Below are positions 24,847 to 33,099 of a stretch of DNA of 64,000 nt, in pieces. The translations under genes were made by a program, and so were the position numbers. The DNA lies in contig NZ_LVEM01000003.1 of assembly GCF_001641335.1 (NCBI RefSeq), positions 224,044-288,043 of the forward strand. The letters are read 5' to 3'. The notes below the pieces were generated by a model that worked only from the letters and a program-made list of their open reading frames with translations, made no database searches and was not told the DNA's origin. Numbering within the stretch: position 1 is the first letter of the stretch; each line of letters begins with the position of its first letter. Source of the stretch: Bradyrhizobium stylosanthis. Its GTDB lineage: Bacteria > Pseudomonadota > Alphaproteobacteria > Rhizobiales > Xanthobacteraceae.

Positions 24847-26139
24847 CTATCCCTTGTAACCCATCAGCAGGCGGGGCAGCCACAGCGAGAATGCGGGGAC
24901 GTAGGTCACGAACATCAGAGCTGCGATCAGCGCGGCATAAAACGGCAGGATGGTGCGCATCACCGCGCCCACCGAGATGCCGCCGATGGCGCAGCCGACG
25001 AATTGCGTCGTTCCGACCGGCGGCGTGTTCAGCCCCAGCGCGCAGTTGATCAGCATGAGCATGCCGAACTGCACCGGATCCATGCCCGCCTTCATCGCGA
25101 TGGGCAGGAAGATGGGCGTGCAGATCAGGATGGTCGCGGCCATGTCCATGAACGTGCCGAGCACGAACAGGATGACGTTGATGAGCAGGAAGATCACCCA
25201 GGGCTGGCTGGACACCTTGCTCATCAGGTCGCCGGCGAAGTCAGCGACTTCATAGAGCCCCATCAGATACTGGAACATGGTGGAGACGCCGATCAGCAGC
25301 AGCACCACGCCCGTCGTCTTCACCGCCTTGGCCGCGGCCCGCAGGAAGTTCGACAAGGTCATGGTGCGGTAGATGAAGAAGGTCAGCAGGATGGTGTAGG
25401 TGACCGCGACGGCGGCGGACTCGGTGGCCGTGAAGACGCCAGAGAGGATGCCGGCCAGGATGATGCCGACGATCAACAGGCCGGGCAGCGCTGCGGCGAG
25501 CGAACGGAACACCTCGGCCCAGCCCGGGAACTTGCCGGCGGGATAGCCGCGCTTCACCGCGACCGCGTAGGCTGCGACCAGCATGCACACCATCAGCACC
25601 AGCGCCGGCAGGAGGCCGGCTGCGATCAGCGCGCCGATCGAGACCTTGCCGCCGGCGGCGAGCGCATAGATGATCATGTTGTGGCTGGTCGGCATCAAGG
25701 CTCCGACCAGCGAGGCATGGGTGGTGACGTTGACGGCGTAGTCGGTGTCGAACCCTTCCTTCTTCATCATCGGGATCATCACCGCACCCATCGCCGACAC
25801 GTCGGCTACGGGCGAGCCCGAGACGCCGCCGAACAGCGTGCAGGCGACCACGTTCGACATGCCGAGCCCGCCTCGGATGTGCCCGACGAGATTCTTGGCA
25901 AGCTTCACGATCTTGTCGGCGACGCCGCCATGCAGCATCAACTCGCCGCTGAAGACGAAGAACGGGATGGCGAGGAAGGAGAAGATGTTCATCCCCGACA
26001 TCATCTGCTGGAAGATGACGGCGACCGGCAGGCCTTCATAGAGGATGGTGCAGATCGCCGAGAGGCCGATCGCAAAGGCGACGGGGACACCGAGGATCAG
26101 GAAGCCGAAGAACGTGGCGCCGAGGATGATCAGTTCCAT
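24847..26139 (-). CDS. dctM: TRAP transporter large permease (DctM family)
   Basis: A 430-residue inner-membrane protein with about twelve hydrophobic helices. It is the ion-driven channel subunit of a tripartite ATP-independent periplasmic transporter. Family features include G-V-P-V-A-F-A-I-G-L-S in helix 1, F-F-V-F-S-G-E-L-M, the G-G-V-S-G-S-P-V-A-D loop, and the C-terminal N-C-A-L-G-L-N-T-P-P-V-G-T motif. Length is normal. It overlaps the small permease gene by 10 bases and is followed by the SDR gene. It works with the DctQ and DctP homologues encoded upstream. Confidence 0.95.
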   Translation of the reverse strand: MELIILGATFFGFLILGVPVAFAIGLSAICTILYEGLPVAVIFQQMMSGMNIFSFLAIPFFVFSGELMLHGGVADKIVKLAKNLVGHIRGGLGMSNVVACTLFGGVSGSPVADVSAMGAVMIPMMKKEGFDTDYAVNVTTHASLVGALMPTSHNMIIYALAAGGKVSIGALIAAGLLPALVLMVCMLVAAYAVAVKRGYPAGKFPGWAEVFRSLAAALPGLLIVGIILAGILSGVFTATESAAVAVTYTILLTFFIYRTMTLSNFLRAAAKAVKTTGVVLLLIGVSTMFQYLMGLYEVADFAGDLMSKVSSQPWVIFLLINVILFVLGTFMDMAATILICTPIFLPIAMKAGMDPVQFGMLMLINCALGLNTPPVGTTQFVGCAIGGISVGAVMRTILPFYAALIAALMFVTYVPAFSLWLPRLLMGYKG

Positions 26140-26681
26140 GAGGGGACGACCTCTTCGCCACGCAGGAGAGCAATGATGTGCTCGATTGAGAAGGAGACGA
26201 TCATGATGCCGGAGGCGATCAGCGGCACGTAGCGGATGACCTCAGGCAGGCCGAGATTGGGGATATGCACGGTCCCGACCGATGCACCCAGGATCCAGCC
26301 GTTGTAGACCATCGCGACGCCGAAAATCGCCACCAGGATGTGGATCACGATCTCGATCTTCTCGCGCAGATGATCCGGAAGCATGACCAGCAGACTGTCC
26401 ATGCCGATATGGCCGGCATCGCGCACGCCGACGGCGGCACCGATCAGCGTGACGTAGAGGATGAGGACCAACGCAAGGTTTTCGGTCCAGGTCGGGCTGG
26501 AATTGAGCACGTAGCGCCCGAACACCTGGTAGAACACGATGGTGACGATAACGAGCAGTCCTGTCACCGACAGATACATGCCCAGGCGCGCGATGGGCGC
26601 ATTGATCCGCGAGAGCAAGCCGGTGGACGGCCGTCCGGTGACCGCCTCCTGCTCGTGATCTGCGACGTGTGGGTCCGTCAT
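26130..26681 (-). CDS. dctQ: TRAP transporter small permease (DctQ family)
   Basis: A 183-residue membrane protein with four hydrophobic segments, the small subunit that pairs with DctM. The conserved pattern W-T-E-N-L-A-L-V-L in the second helix region and G-M-D-S-L in the loop match the family. It lies between the binding protein and the large permease. A hairpin separates it from the upstream dctP gene, so it and dctM are probably made at lower levels than the binding protein. Confidence 0.93.
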   Translation of the reverse strand: MTDPHVADHEQEAVTGRPSTGLLSRINAPIARLGMYLSVTGLLVIVTIVFYQVFGRYVLNSSPTWTENLALVLILYVTLIGAAVGVRDAGHIGMDSLLVMLPDHLREKIEIVIHILVAIFGVAMVYNGWILGASVGTVHIPNLGLPEVIRYVPLIASGIMIVSFSIEHIIALLRGEEVVPSWN

Positions 26682-26699
26682 CCCGCGCCTCCCTCGCGC

Positions 26700-26734
26700 G
26701 GGTCCGGCGTCACCTCGCGGGCGACACCGGACCC
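26700..26734 (-). terminator. Hairpin between dctP and dctQ
   Basis: GGGTCCGGCGTC (26700-26711) pairs with GACACCGGACCC (26723-26734) with one mismatch around an 11-base loop. It lies 13 bases after the dctP stop codon, and no T-run follows. It probably protects the dctP message from 3' decay or causes partial termination, giving more binding protein than permease. Confidence 0.6.
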
Positions 26735-26747
26735 GTTCCGCCGTGGT

Positions 26748-27719
26748 TTACTTCGTGTCCTGGATACGCTTGACGAGGCTCTGCAGCTTCTCGTCACCGG
26801 CGAACTTCTGGTACACCGGCTTCATCGCGTCGACGAACTCCTGCTTGTTGGCGACGGTCACGACCTGGACGCCGGCCGCTTCGACGGTCTTGCGGGAGGC
26901 CTGCTCGCGCTCGTCCCAGAGCTTGCGCATGACAGGCACCGATTCCTTGGCCGCCTTGCGGATCATCGCCTGATCTTCCTTGCTCAGCGTGTCCCAGACC
27001 GTCTTGGACATCACGAGGACTTCGGGCGCCAGGGAGTGCTCGGTGACGTTGTAGAACTTGGCGGCCTCGAAATGGCGCGAGGACTCATAGGAGGGCCAGT
27101 TGTTCTCGGCGGCGTCTACGAGGCCGGTCTTGAGCGCGGTGTAGACCTCGCCATACGGCATCGGGGTTGGGTTGGCGCCGAGGCTCTGGATCATGCCGAC
27201 CCACAGGTCGGACTGCTGGACGCGGATCTTGAGGCCCTTGAGGTCGGCGAGCGACTTGACCGGTGCCTTGACGGTGTAGATCGAGCGGGCGCCGCTGTCG
27301 TAATAGGCAAGGCCGATCAGGCCTGCGGGCGCCATGGCCGCCAGGATCTCGTCGCCGATCGGACCGTCAAGGACGGTGCGCATGTGCTGCGTGTCGCGGA
27401 ACACGAAGGGCAGGCACAGGGCGATGGTCTCGGGCACGAAGTTGTTGAGCGGCGATGCGTTGATCCGCATCATGTCGAGCGCGCCGATCTTGAGCTGCTC
27501 GATGGTGTCCTTCTCGGAGCCGAGGGCGCCGTTCGGAAACACCTTCACGCCGAGCTTGCCGCCGCTCGCGGCCGCGAGCTGCTTGCCCATGAACTTGACG
27601 GCCTCGACGGTCGGGTAGTCGGCCGGGTGGATGTCGGCAGAGCGGAAATCGCGTGCGGCCGCCAGCGGCGCTGAGACCGCCAGCACGGCGGCTGCGATGA
27701 TACCGGTGAGTGTCTTCAT
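26748..27719 (-). CDS. dctP: TRAP transporter periplasmic binding protein (DctP family)
   Basis: A 323-residue solute receptor. The signal peptide is about residues 1-22 (ends A-A-A-R). The mature chain shows the TRAP signature with the ligand-carboxylate arginine region K-G-L-K-I-R-V-Q-Q-S and the later G-L-V-D-A-A-E-N-N-W-P-S-Y. Length is usual. The ATG at 27719 follows AGGAGGAG; the open frame upstream to 27899 overlaps the operator and is not coding. It is first in the dctP-dctQ-dctM-SDR operon. Acidic solutes are usual ligands, but this one cannot be specified. Confidence 0.94.
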   Translation of the reverse strand: MKTLTGIIAAAVLAVSAPLAAARDFRSADIHPADYPTVEAVKFMGKQLAAASGGKLGVKVFPNGALGSEKDTIEQLKIGALDMMRINASPLNNFVPETIALCLPFVFRDTQHMRTVLDGPIGDEILAAMAPAGLIGLAYYDSGARSIYTVKAPVKSLADLKGLKIRVQQSDLWVGMIQSLGANPTPMPYGEVYTALKTGLVDAAENNWPSYESSRHFEAAKFYNVTEHSLAPEVLVMSKTVWDTLSKEDQAMIRKAAKESVPVMRKLWDEREQASRKTVEAAGVQVVTVANKQEFVDAMKPVYQKFAGDEKLQSLVKRIQDTK

Positions 27720-27859
27720 CTGGGCTCCTCCTGAGGTGATTATGTCGTTGTCGGGCAGGCTGCAGGCCGTCTTGGGTCGCTCTACTTCCGGTGGGAAGTC
27801 AAGCGCCAATGTCGTCCCTAGGGCCGGCGGCATTCTCTGTCCAAGCCAAATCCGGCATC

Positions 27860-27884
27860 GATCAATGCAAGAGTTGCATTGATC
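27860..27884. promoter_or_regulatory. Perfect 25-bp dyad operator between dctP and the cyclase gene
   Basis: GATCAATGCAA (27860-27870) and TTGCATTGATC (27874-27884) are perfect inverted repeats separated by GAG. The site lies 141 bases upstream of dctP and 130 bases upstream of the divergent hydrolase start, so one bound regulator could control both. No regulator gene is adjacent. GntR and LacI proteins use dyads of this size, but the family cannot be assigned. Confidence 0.7.
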
Positions 27885-28013
27885 AATTTCCCGGCGCAAT
27901 TCTCACAATGGCGGGTATGGCCGGCGGGCTCGATGTCGCCCGCACGTGACTTGACGCCCCCAACGGCGAGCCTTCAGGATGACCTGAGCATCGGACCGTT
28001 TCGAGGAATGCCT

Positions 28014-28790
28014 ATGCCGCGGAAGCTGATCGATATTTCCGTCCCCCTGCGAAACGACGTGACGTCCGATCCGCCCGGCAATCATCCGACCATCCACTAT
28101 ATCGACCACCAGCAGGGCCTGCCGCGCATGCTGCAGTTCTTCGACGGCCTTCGGGCGGAAGACCTGCCGGACGGCCAGGGCTGGGCCGTCGAACAGGTCT
28201 CGCTGTCGACGCACAACGGCACGCATCTCGACGCGCCCTGGCACTTTCATCCGACCATGAACCACGGCGAGCGGTCATGGACCATCGACGAGGTGCCGCT
28301 GGAGTGGTGCTTTCAGCCCGGCGTGAAGCTCGACTTCCGGCATCTGCCCGACGGCTATGTCGTGACTGCCGGCGACGTCGAAGCGGAACTCAAGCGCATC
28401 GGGCACAGGCTATCGCCGCTCGAGATCGTCGTCGTCAACACCAGCGCCGCCGCCAAATTCGGCGAGGCCGATTACGTCAACTCCGGCTGCGGCATGGGCT
28501 ATGAGGCTACCATGTATCTGCTCGAGCGCGGCGTGCGGTTGACCGGCACCGATGGCTGGAGCTGGGACGCGCCGTTCGTCTACACCGCGAAGAAATATGC
28601 CGAAACAAAAGATGCCGGCCTGATCTGGGAAGGCCACAAGGCGGGCCGGCACATTGGCTATTGCCATCTCGAGAAGCTGCACAATCTCGATCAGCTACCC
28701 TCGACCGGATTCACTGTCTCGTGCTTCCCTGTGAAGATCGAACGCGCCTCCGCGGGCTGGACCCGCGCGGTCGCCATCATCGACGGTTAG
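28014..28790 (+). CDS. Cyclase-family metal-dependent hydrolase (kynurenine formamidase-like)
   Basis: A 258-residue protein of the cyclase/kynurenine formamidase superfamily, which hydrolyses amide, formamide or lactone bonds with bound Zn or Mn. The metal motif is complete: H67-N-G-T-H71-x-D73-A-P-x-H77-F. A later histidine is in W-E-G-H-K-A-G. The ATG at 28014 has CGAGGA six bases before it; a second ATG at 28008 is too close to that site. It is divergent from the TRAP operon across the palindrome at 27860-27884, which suggests it acts on the imported solute. Kynurenine itself is not implied, since no other kynurenine genes are here. Confidence 0.9.
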   Translation: MPRKLIDISVPLRNDVTSDPPGNHPTIHYIDHQQGLPRMLQFFDGLRAEDLPDGQGWAVEQVSLSTHNGTHLDAPWHFHPTMNHGERSWTIDEVPLEWCFQPGVKLDFRHLPDGYVVTAGDVEAELKRIGHRLSPLEIVVVNTSAAAKFGEADYVNSGCGMGYEATMYLLERGVRLTGTDGWSWDAPFVYTAKKYAETKDAGLIWEGHKAGRHIGYCHLEKLHNLDQLPSTGFTVSCFPVKIERASAGWTRAVAIIDG

Positions 28791-28800
28791 GTCGAAGCCG

Positions 28801-29529
28801 TCACTCGCCGTCGAGGCCGCTCTCGGCGAGCTCGCGCAGGGCATCGGTATCGAGCACCACGATGGCGCCGTGCTCCAGGCGAACCCAGTTGCGACCGGCC
28901 CAGGCGCGCAATTGCTTGTTGATGCTCTCGCGCGTCATTCCCACCATCTCGCTGATCTCCTGCTGCGTGATGGCGAGCGTGCCGCTGCCGGAATCGAGCT
29001 TGCGCTCCTCGGTGAGACCGAGCAGCGCGCTTGCGAGCCGGCCCGGAAGATTTTGCAGGATCACCTGCTCGACCTGCTGGCTGGTCCAGCGCAGACGCGC
29101 GCAGAGCAGCTCGATGAACTTCATCGCGAGCGCCGGTTGACTCTTCACGAACGGCAGGAAGTCGCGCCGATCGATGATGTAGAGCTCGCAATTGGTGTTG
29201 GCGGTCGCATCCGCCGAACGCGGCGCACCGTCGAGAACCGCGATCTCGCCGAAGATCTCCCCAGGGCCGATGAGATTGAGAATGGCATTCCGCCCGTCGG
29301 GCGACGAGGAGGATATCTTCACCGTCCCCGTGATCACCGCGAACAGATTGTTTCCGGGATCGCCCTTGGCGGCAATCGTCGCCCCGCGCTTCACGGTCGT
29401 GTGCTTGGCGTAGCGGCAGAGCTGGTCGAGCGCCTCCGGCTCCAGATCCGCGAAGATCGGGTGCTTGCGCAGGACCGATAATTTGTTGCCCGCCGCTTGT
29501 CGGGGGTCGCCGGTCTTGTCCTGAGGCAC
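28801..29529 (-). CDS. Crp/Fnr-family transcriptional regulator
   Basis: A 242-residue regulator with an N-terminal cyclic-nucleotide-binding-like beta-barrel (about 20-140; G-E-I-F-G-E-I-A-V-L-D-G-A-P-R-S-A, close to the cAMP phosphate cassette) and a C-terminal winged helix. The recognition helix, M-V-G-M-T-R-E-S-I-N-K-Q-L, lacks the E-x-x-S-R pattern of FNR/FixK, and there is no N-terminal cysteine cluster. It should therefore read a different DNA site and may respond to a nucleotide. Start is GTG at 29529 with AGGAG ten bases upstream. It converges on the hydrolase gene with a 10-base gap. Confidence 0.93.
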   Translation of the reverse strand: MPQDKTGDPRQAAGNKLSVLRKHPIFADLEPEALDQLCRYAKHTTVKRGATIAAKGDPGNNLFAVITGTVKISSSSPDGRNAILNLIGPGEIFGEIAVLDGAPRSADATANTNCELYIIDRRDFLPFVKSQPALAMKFIELLCARLRWTSQQVEQVILQNLPGRLASALLGLTEERKLDSGSGTLAITQQEISEMVGMTRESINKQLRAWAGRNWVRLEHGAIVVLDTDALRELAESGLDGE

Positions 29530-29798
29530 GCCGCTGGGCTCCTAAGACTGCGAGGCACTGGAGTTCCTGCGTAGTCAGTGTTGCCCGGCTTTTCAACCGG
29601 AAAGCATGCGCGCGGTTTGAGGCAAATGCGGCGAAAATGCCTCCTCCCGGTTCGGGGGTCGGCACCCGAAGGATGCGCCAATGCGTCCCCGTCGATGCAG
29701 AGTTGCAGGCCCCGCAGGCCCCTGTTGCGTTGAGGCGCTGCGAAACGGCCAACAAACGGCTTCGCTCAAATCGGCGGCCGGGGCTCTGCGATCGAGCT

Positions 29799-29927
29799 TC
29801 AACGCTTGGAATCGAGGTCTATCCGGGCGGCGCTGGATTGCCGGTCGGCCCATGCCAGAGCTACGCCAAAGGCGACGAAGACCGCCACCACGACTATGGT
29901 CACCAGCAACGCATCAGCAGGCATCAT
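29799..29927 (-). CDS. 42-residue single-pass membrane protein
   Basis: A small gene below usual length cut-offs. It starts at the ATG at 29927 (or the next codon, 29924), preceded by GGGGAGGAGC, and ends with TGA at 29799-29801. The product has a short polar start (M-M-P-A-D-A), one hydrophobic helix of about residues 7-27 (L-L-V-T-I-V-V-V-A-V-F-V-A-F-G) and a charged tail with D-R and D-S-K-R. An FNR/FixK box lies 51-64 bases upstream. Strong ribosome site, membrane helix and promoter box together support a real gene. Small subunits of terminal oxidases (CcoQ, CydX) look similar in size, but I cannot assign one. Confidence 0.7.
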   Translation of the reverse strand: MMPADALLVTIVVVAVFVAFGVALAWADRQSSAARIDLDSKR

Positions 29928-29977
29928 GCTCCTCCCCAATGTTTGGGGGCATTATTTGCGACGGGTGCCGAGCGTCA

Positions 29978-29991
29978 TTGATCCGGATCAA
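29978..29991. promoter_or_regulatory. FNR/FixK box upstream of the 42-residue gene
   Basis: TTGAT-CCGG-ATCAA is a perfect match to the FNR consensus TTGAT-N4-ATCAA. Its centre is 57 bases upstream of the ATG at 29927. That fits a box at -41.5 and a 5' leader of about 16 bases. Confidence 0.8.
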
Positions 29992-30021
29992 GAATCCGGG
30001 AGCTGCTGCGGAAAAGCCGCC

Positions 30022-30735
30022 TCAGGCCGCGGCGAGGGCCTCAACACGGGCCTGGTCGAGCAGGCTGACACCGCCCTGAATGATCTCGATCGCGCCGTGG
30101 CGTTCGAGCTTGGTGAAGGTGCGGCTGACGGTTTCGATGGTGAGGCCCAGATAGTCGGCGATGTCCTGGCGGCTCATCGGAAGGGAAACCGTGTCGGAAG
30201 GCGCGTTGAGCATGAACAGCCGCTCGCGCCAGCCAAGCAGAAAGCTTGCGACCTTCTCGTCCGCCGAGCGGCGGCCAAGCAGAACCATGTGGTCGCGGGC
30301 CTGGCTCAGCTCACGAATGGCCAGCTCGTTGATCCGCCTGAGCAGTTGCGGACGATCCTCGATGAATCGGCCGAAGGGCCCTTTCGCAAACTGGCACACG
30401 GTCACCGCGCCGATCGCATCGGCCGAGAAATTGTGACGACCGGAAAGATTCATGCCCAGGAAATCGCCGGGCAAGGCAAAGCCGACGATCTGCCGCCGGC
30501 CGTCGGGCAGCAGCTTGTACAGCCGCATGACACCTTCGAGGACATTGTAGAACGAGGTCGTGATGTCCTCCTCGGAGAACACGGTCTCGCCCGAGGCGAA
30601 ATGGACCCGACGTCCGAGATGCTCGAACTGCCTCAGCTCCGCCGCATCCAGCGAGGCGCAAACGGCCGATCCACGTACGGCACAATCGCTGCAAAAATGC
30701 CCAGTCGACTCAATTGTAACCACGGAAGGCTTCAT
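30022..30735 (-). CDS. fnrN: FnrN-type oxygen-sensing Crp/Fnr regulator
   Basis: A 237-residue FNR-class activator. Cysteines C15, C18 and C26 (C-x2-C-x7-C) near the N-terminus, plus C114 in A-V-T-V-C-Q-F, match the four ligands of the oxygen-labile [4Fe-4S] cluster in FNR and FnrN. The recognition helix has E-T-V-S-R-T-F, whose E-x-x-S-R set reads TTGA half-sites. It should thus be active at low oxygen and bind the boxes seen around it. Start is the ATG at 30735 with GGAG upstream; the longer frame to 31017 covers the next gene's promoter. A box at 30823-30836 could give auto-control. FixK proteins lack the cysteine cluster, so FnrN is preferred. Confidence 0.92.
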   Translation of the reverse strand: MKPSVVTIESTGHFCSDCAVRGSAVCASLDAAELRQFEHLGRRVHFASGETVFSEEDITTSFYNVLEGVMRLYKLLPDGRRQIVGFALPGDFLGMNLSGRHNFSADAIGAVTVCQFAKGPFGRFIEDRPQLLRRINELAIRELSQARDHMVLLGRRSADEKVASFLLGWRERLFMLNAPSDTVSLPMSRQDIADYLGLTIETVSRTFTKLERHGAIEIIQGGVSLLDQARVEALAAA

Positions 30736-30822
30736 CCACCGCTCCAAGCACAGGTCCCGCTCCGCCCCCAGGGCTGAGTCCACCACGCGCGGATGCATTT
30801 TACTGCGCTGCCACAAATGCGA

Positions 30823-30836
30823 TTGACCCAGATCAA
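30823..30836. promoter_or_regulatory. FNR/FixK box between fnrN and the cytochrome c gene
   Basis: TTGAC-CCAG-ATCAA fits TTGA-N6-TCAA. Its centre is 65 bases upstream of the cytochrome c start and 94 bases upstream of the fnrN start. One site may serve both divergent genes. Confidence 0.8.
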
Positions 30837-30894
30837 TTTTGGTCTCCCTGCCCGCTCTATTCTGCGCCGAGCGTTCGACGGGATCCCGCCCTCC

Positions 30895-31212
30895 ATGTTT
30901 CAGCATGCCCTGCGCCAGACCCTGATTGGTCTCGTTCTCATCACGCCTGCGCTGGCGGCCACGACCGCGGAACAACGCGGCAAGGCGTTTGCACGGGCCA
31001 ATTGCGCGCGCTGTCATGCCATCGATCGGGTCTCAAAGAGCCCGCTCAGGATCGCGCCGCCGCTGCGGACCCTGCACCAGCGTTATCCGATCGAGGCTCT
31101 CGAGGAGGCTCTGGCCGAAGGCATCTCGACGGGCCATCCCGACATGCCGGCCTTCGAGCTCAATCCGGACCAGATCCACGATCTCCTGTCCTACCTGAAG
31201 ACGCTGGAATAG
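30895..31212 (+). CDS. Small monohaem c-type cytochrome
   Basis: A 105-residue periplasmic cytochrome. The signal peptide is about residues 1-21 (ends A-L-A-A). The haem site is C-A-R-C-H and the sixth ligand is probably the Met in H-P-D-M-P-A-F. The size and C-terminal helix (I-H-D-L-L-S-Y-L-K-T-L) are typical of class I cytochromes c. The ATG at 30895 is the only start that gives a signal peptide at the N-terminus. The FNR box upstream indicates expression at low oxygen, so it may carry electrons to a high-affinity oxidase or a reductase encoded elsewhere. Confidence 0.93.
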   Translation: MFQHALRQTLIGLVLITPALAATTAEQRGKAFARANCARCHAIDRVSKSPLRIAPPLRTLHQRYPIEALEEALAEGISTGHPDMPAFELNPDQIHDLLSYLKTLE

Positions 31213-31218
31213 ACGGCC

Positions 31219-32322
31219 CTAGACCGCCTGCACCGTCCAGCCGATCAGCTCCTTGGCGATTCGGGCAAAAGCCACATCAAACGCTGCGACCGCGGCCGCA
31301 GGCTCGACCTTGTCGAGCTTCTCGCTGGCCTCGATGATGCGGGATGCGATCACCTTGCCGTTCTTGTCGACGATCCGCGCCGACAGCGCGATCTCGACCC
31401 GCGTGTCGCCCTCCATGGCAATGCGGAAGCGCCTGATGTCGATCAGAAGCTGGTAGTCGGCCTGGCCAAGGTCGGAGGTGCGCAAGGGCGCGTGGGCAAT
31501 GTCGTAATTTTCAAAGCTGTCGATCAGCCGCGCCTGCACCAGTTTTGGAATGCTGTCGGCCCAGAGGAATTCGGCAAAGCCCGGATTGTCGCCCGCGGGC
31601 GAGAACAGCATGCGCTGGGTCTGGAGCATCGCGACCGCGGTCGGCTCGGGAATGGCCAGCGACGCAGACAGGGTCTTGCCGGCCGGGCCAAGATTTTGCG
31701 GCGTGCGCAGGTCGTAGGTGACCTTCTGGGCGGGCGCCCCTCCACCGGTCATCTTCTCCAGGCCCGCCAGGATGCCGTCGATCTTGCCGGTGTTGCGGGC
31801 GAGCCCGTCGGAGAAGGTCTTGAGATTGGCGATGGTGTCCTTCAGCGGGCCGGAATTGTCCTCCAGCACGGTATCGACCCGCCGCAGCGCATCACGCGCG
31901 GCCTGCGTCATGCTCTGGCCTGCGCCGGCCTCGGCGATCAAGGTCAGGGGCTCACCGGATTTGGCAACGATCACGCCGCCCTCCAGTGTCACCACCGGCA
32001 CGCCGGTCAGCCCCTGGAAATCGAGACCGACCTTGGTGTCGGCGCGCACGGGCGTTGCCGACGCAACCGAGATCGTGGCGTTGACGAAGCGTGGATTATC
32101 CGGAGCAAGCCCGAGCTGGGTCACCTCGCCGACGCGGATGCCGTTGAACAGCACGCCGGCGCCGACCAGCAGACCCGGCACCGGTCCCTGGAATTGCACC
32201 TGATAGTTCGTGCGCGGCCCGATGCCGCCGGTGTTGTTCAGCCAATAGACGAAGCCGAACACCGCGACGATCGCGGCCAGCACGAAGCTGCCGATCAGCA
32301 CGTAGGGAGCGCGGGTTTCCAT
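31219..32322 (-). CDS. mlaD: MlaD-like MCE protein fused to ABC auxiliary (PqiC-like) domain
   Basis: A 367-residue periplasmic-facing protein. An N-terminal anchor helix (about 8-29) leads to an MCE domain (about 38-115, with V-P-G-L-L-V-G-A-G-V-L-F-N-G-I-R-V-G-E-V). A helical linker follows, then a C-terminal domain (about 205-360) like the lipoprotein ABC-type transport auxiliary component PqiC/YmbA, with L-I-D-I-R-R-F-R-I and A-R-I-V-D-K-N-G-K-V. These parts are usually separate proteins. It should form the lipid-conducting ring of an Mla-type phospholipid transporter. It is last in the operon, 3 bases after the ATPase gene. Confidence 0.9.
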   Translation of the reverse strand: METRAPYVLIGSFVLAAIVAVFGFVYWLNNTGGIGPRTNYQVQFQGPVPGLLVGAGVLFNGIRVGEVTQLGLAPDNPRFVNATISVASATPVRADTKVGLDFQGLTGVPVVTLEGGVIVAKSGEPLTLIAEAGAGQSMTQAARDALRRVDTVLEDNSGPLKDTIANLKTFSDGLARNTGKIDGILAGLEKMTGGGAPAQKVTYDLRTPQNLGPAGKTLSASLAIPEPTAVAMLQTQRMLFSPAGDNPGFAEFLWADSIPKLVQARLIDSFENYDIAHAPLRTSDLGQADYQLLIDIRRFRIAMEGDTRVEIALSARIVDKNGKVIASRIIEASEKLDKVEPAAAVAAFDVAFARIAKELIGWTVQAV

Positions 32323-32325
32323 GTC

Positions 32326-33099
32326 TCATCTCATCTCGTGTTGCAGCATCTGCGAGCGCTTGCCGTGGAAATAGGCGCGCACCCAGGGATGCTCGGATTG
32401 CAGCAATTCGCGCATCGGGCCGATCGCCACGATCTTGCCGTCGGCGAGCGCGGCGACGCGGTCGCAGACCGTGGTGAGGCTCGCCAGATCGTGGGTGACC
32501 ATGAACACGGTCAGCCCTAGGGTCTTCTGCAGGGTCTTGATCAGCGCGTCGAAATCACCGGCGGCGATCGGATCGAGGCCGGAGGTCGGCTCGTCCAGGA
32601 ACAGGATCGGCGGGTCGAGCGCGAGCGCGCGCGCCAGCGCCACGCGCTTGGTCATGCCGCCGGACAGCTCCGCCGGATATTTGTCGGCATCCTGCGCGCG
32701 TAGCCCGACCATCTCAAGCTTGGCGATCGCGATCTCGTCCATCAGCTCCTGCGACAGCACGAGGTTCTCGCGCAATGGAAACTGGACGTTCTGACGCACC
32801 GTCAGCGAGGAGAACAGCGCGCCTTGCTGGAACAGGATGCCCCACGTCGTGGCCGCACCGTCCTTGCGACCTCCGGTCGGCTGTCCCATGACCTCGATGA
32901 TCCCGCCCCGGCGCGGGATGAGGCCGATGATGGTCCGCATCAGCACCGACTTGCCGCCGCCAGACGCCCCCACCAGCCCGAGGATCTCGCCCCGTCGCAC
33001 ATCGAGCGACAGATGATCGAGCACGGTCTGGCGGCCGAATCCGACCACGAGGTCGCGGACCCTTATCGCGAACTCTTCCTGCTGTTCGCCCATCGTCAC
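32326..33099 (-). CDS. mlaF: ABC transporter ATP-binding protein, MlaF-like
   Basis: A 257-residue ATPase of the lipid-transport (Mla/Ttg2A) class. Walker A is G-A-S-G-G-G-K-S, the signature is L-S-G-G-M-T-K-R-V-A-L-A-R-A, and Walker B is I-L-F-L-D-E-P-T-S-G-L-D-P. L-S-G-G-M followed by K-R is typical of the MlaF group. The GTG start at 33099 overlaps the stop of the permease gene (GTGA); an ATG at 33093 is an alternative. It powers the STAS-MlaE permease. Confidence 0.95.
   Translation of the reverse strand: MTMGEQQEEFAIRVRDLVVGFGRQTVLDHLSLDVRRGEILGLVGASGGGKSVLMRTIIGLIPRRGGIIEVMGQPTGGRKDGAATTWGILFQQGALFSSLTVRQNVQFPLRENLVLSQELMDEIAIAKLEMVGLRAQDADKYPAELSGGMTKRVALARALALDPPILFLDEPTSGLDPIAAGDFDALIKTLQKTLGLTVFMVTHDLASLTTVCDRVAALADGKIVAIGPMRELLQSEHPWVRAYFHGKRSQMLQHEMR

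Noticed and set aside
24841..26232. Plus-strand 463-codon frame over dctM
   Set aside because: His/Asp/Arg-rich antisense shadow of a hydrophobic membrane protein gene.
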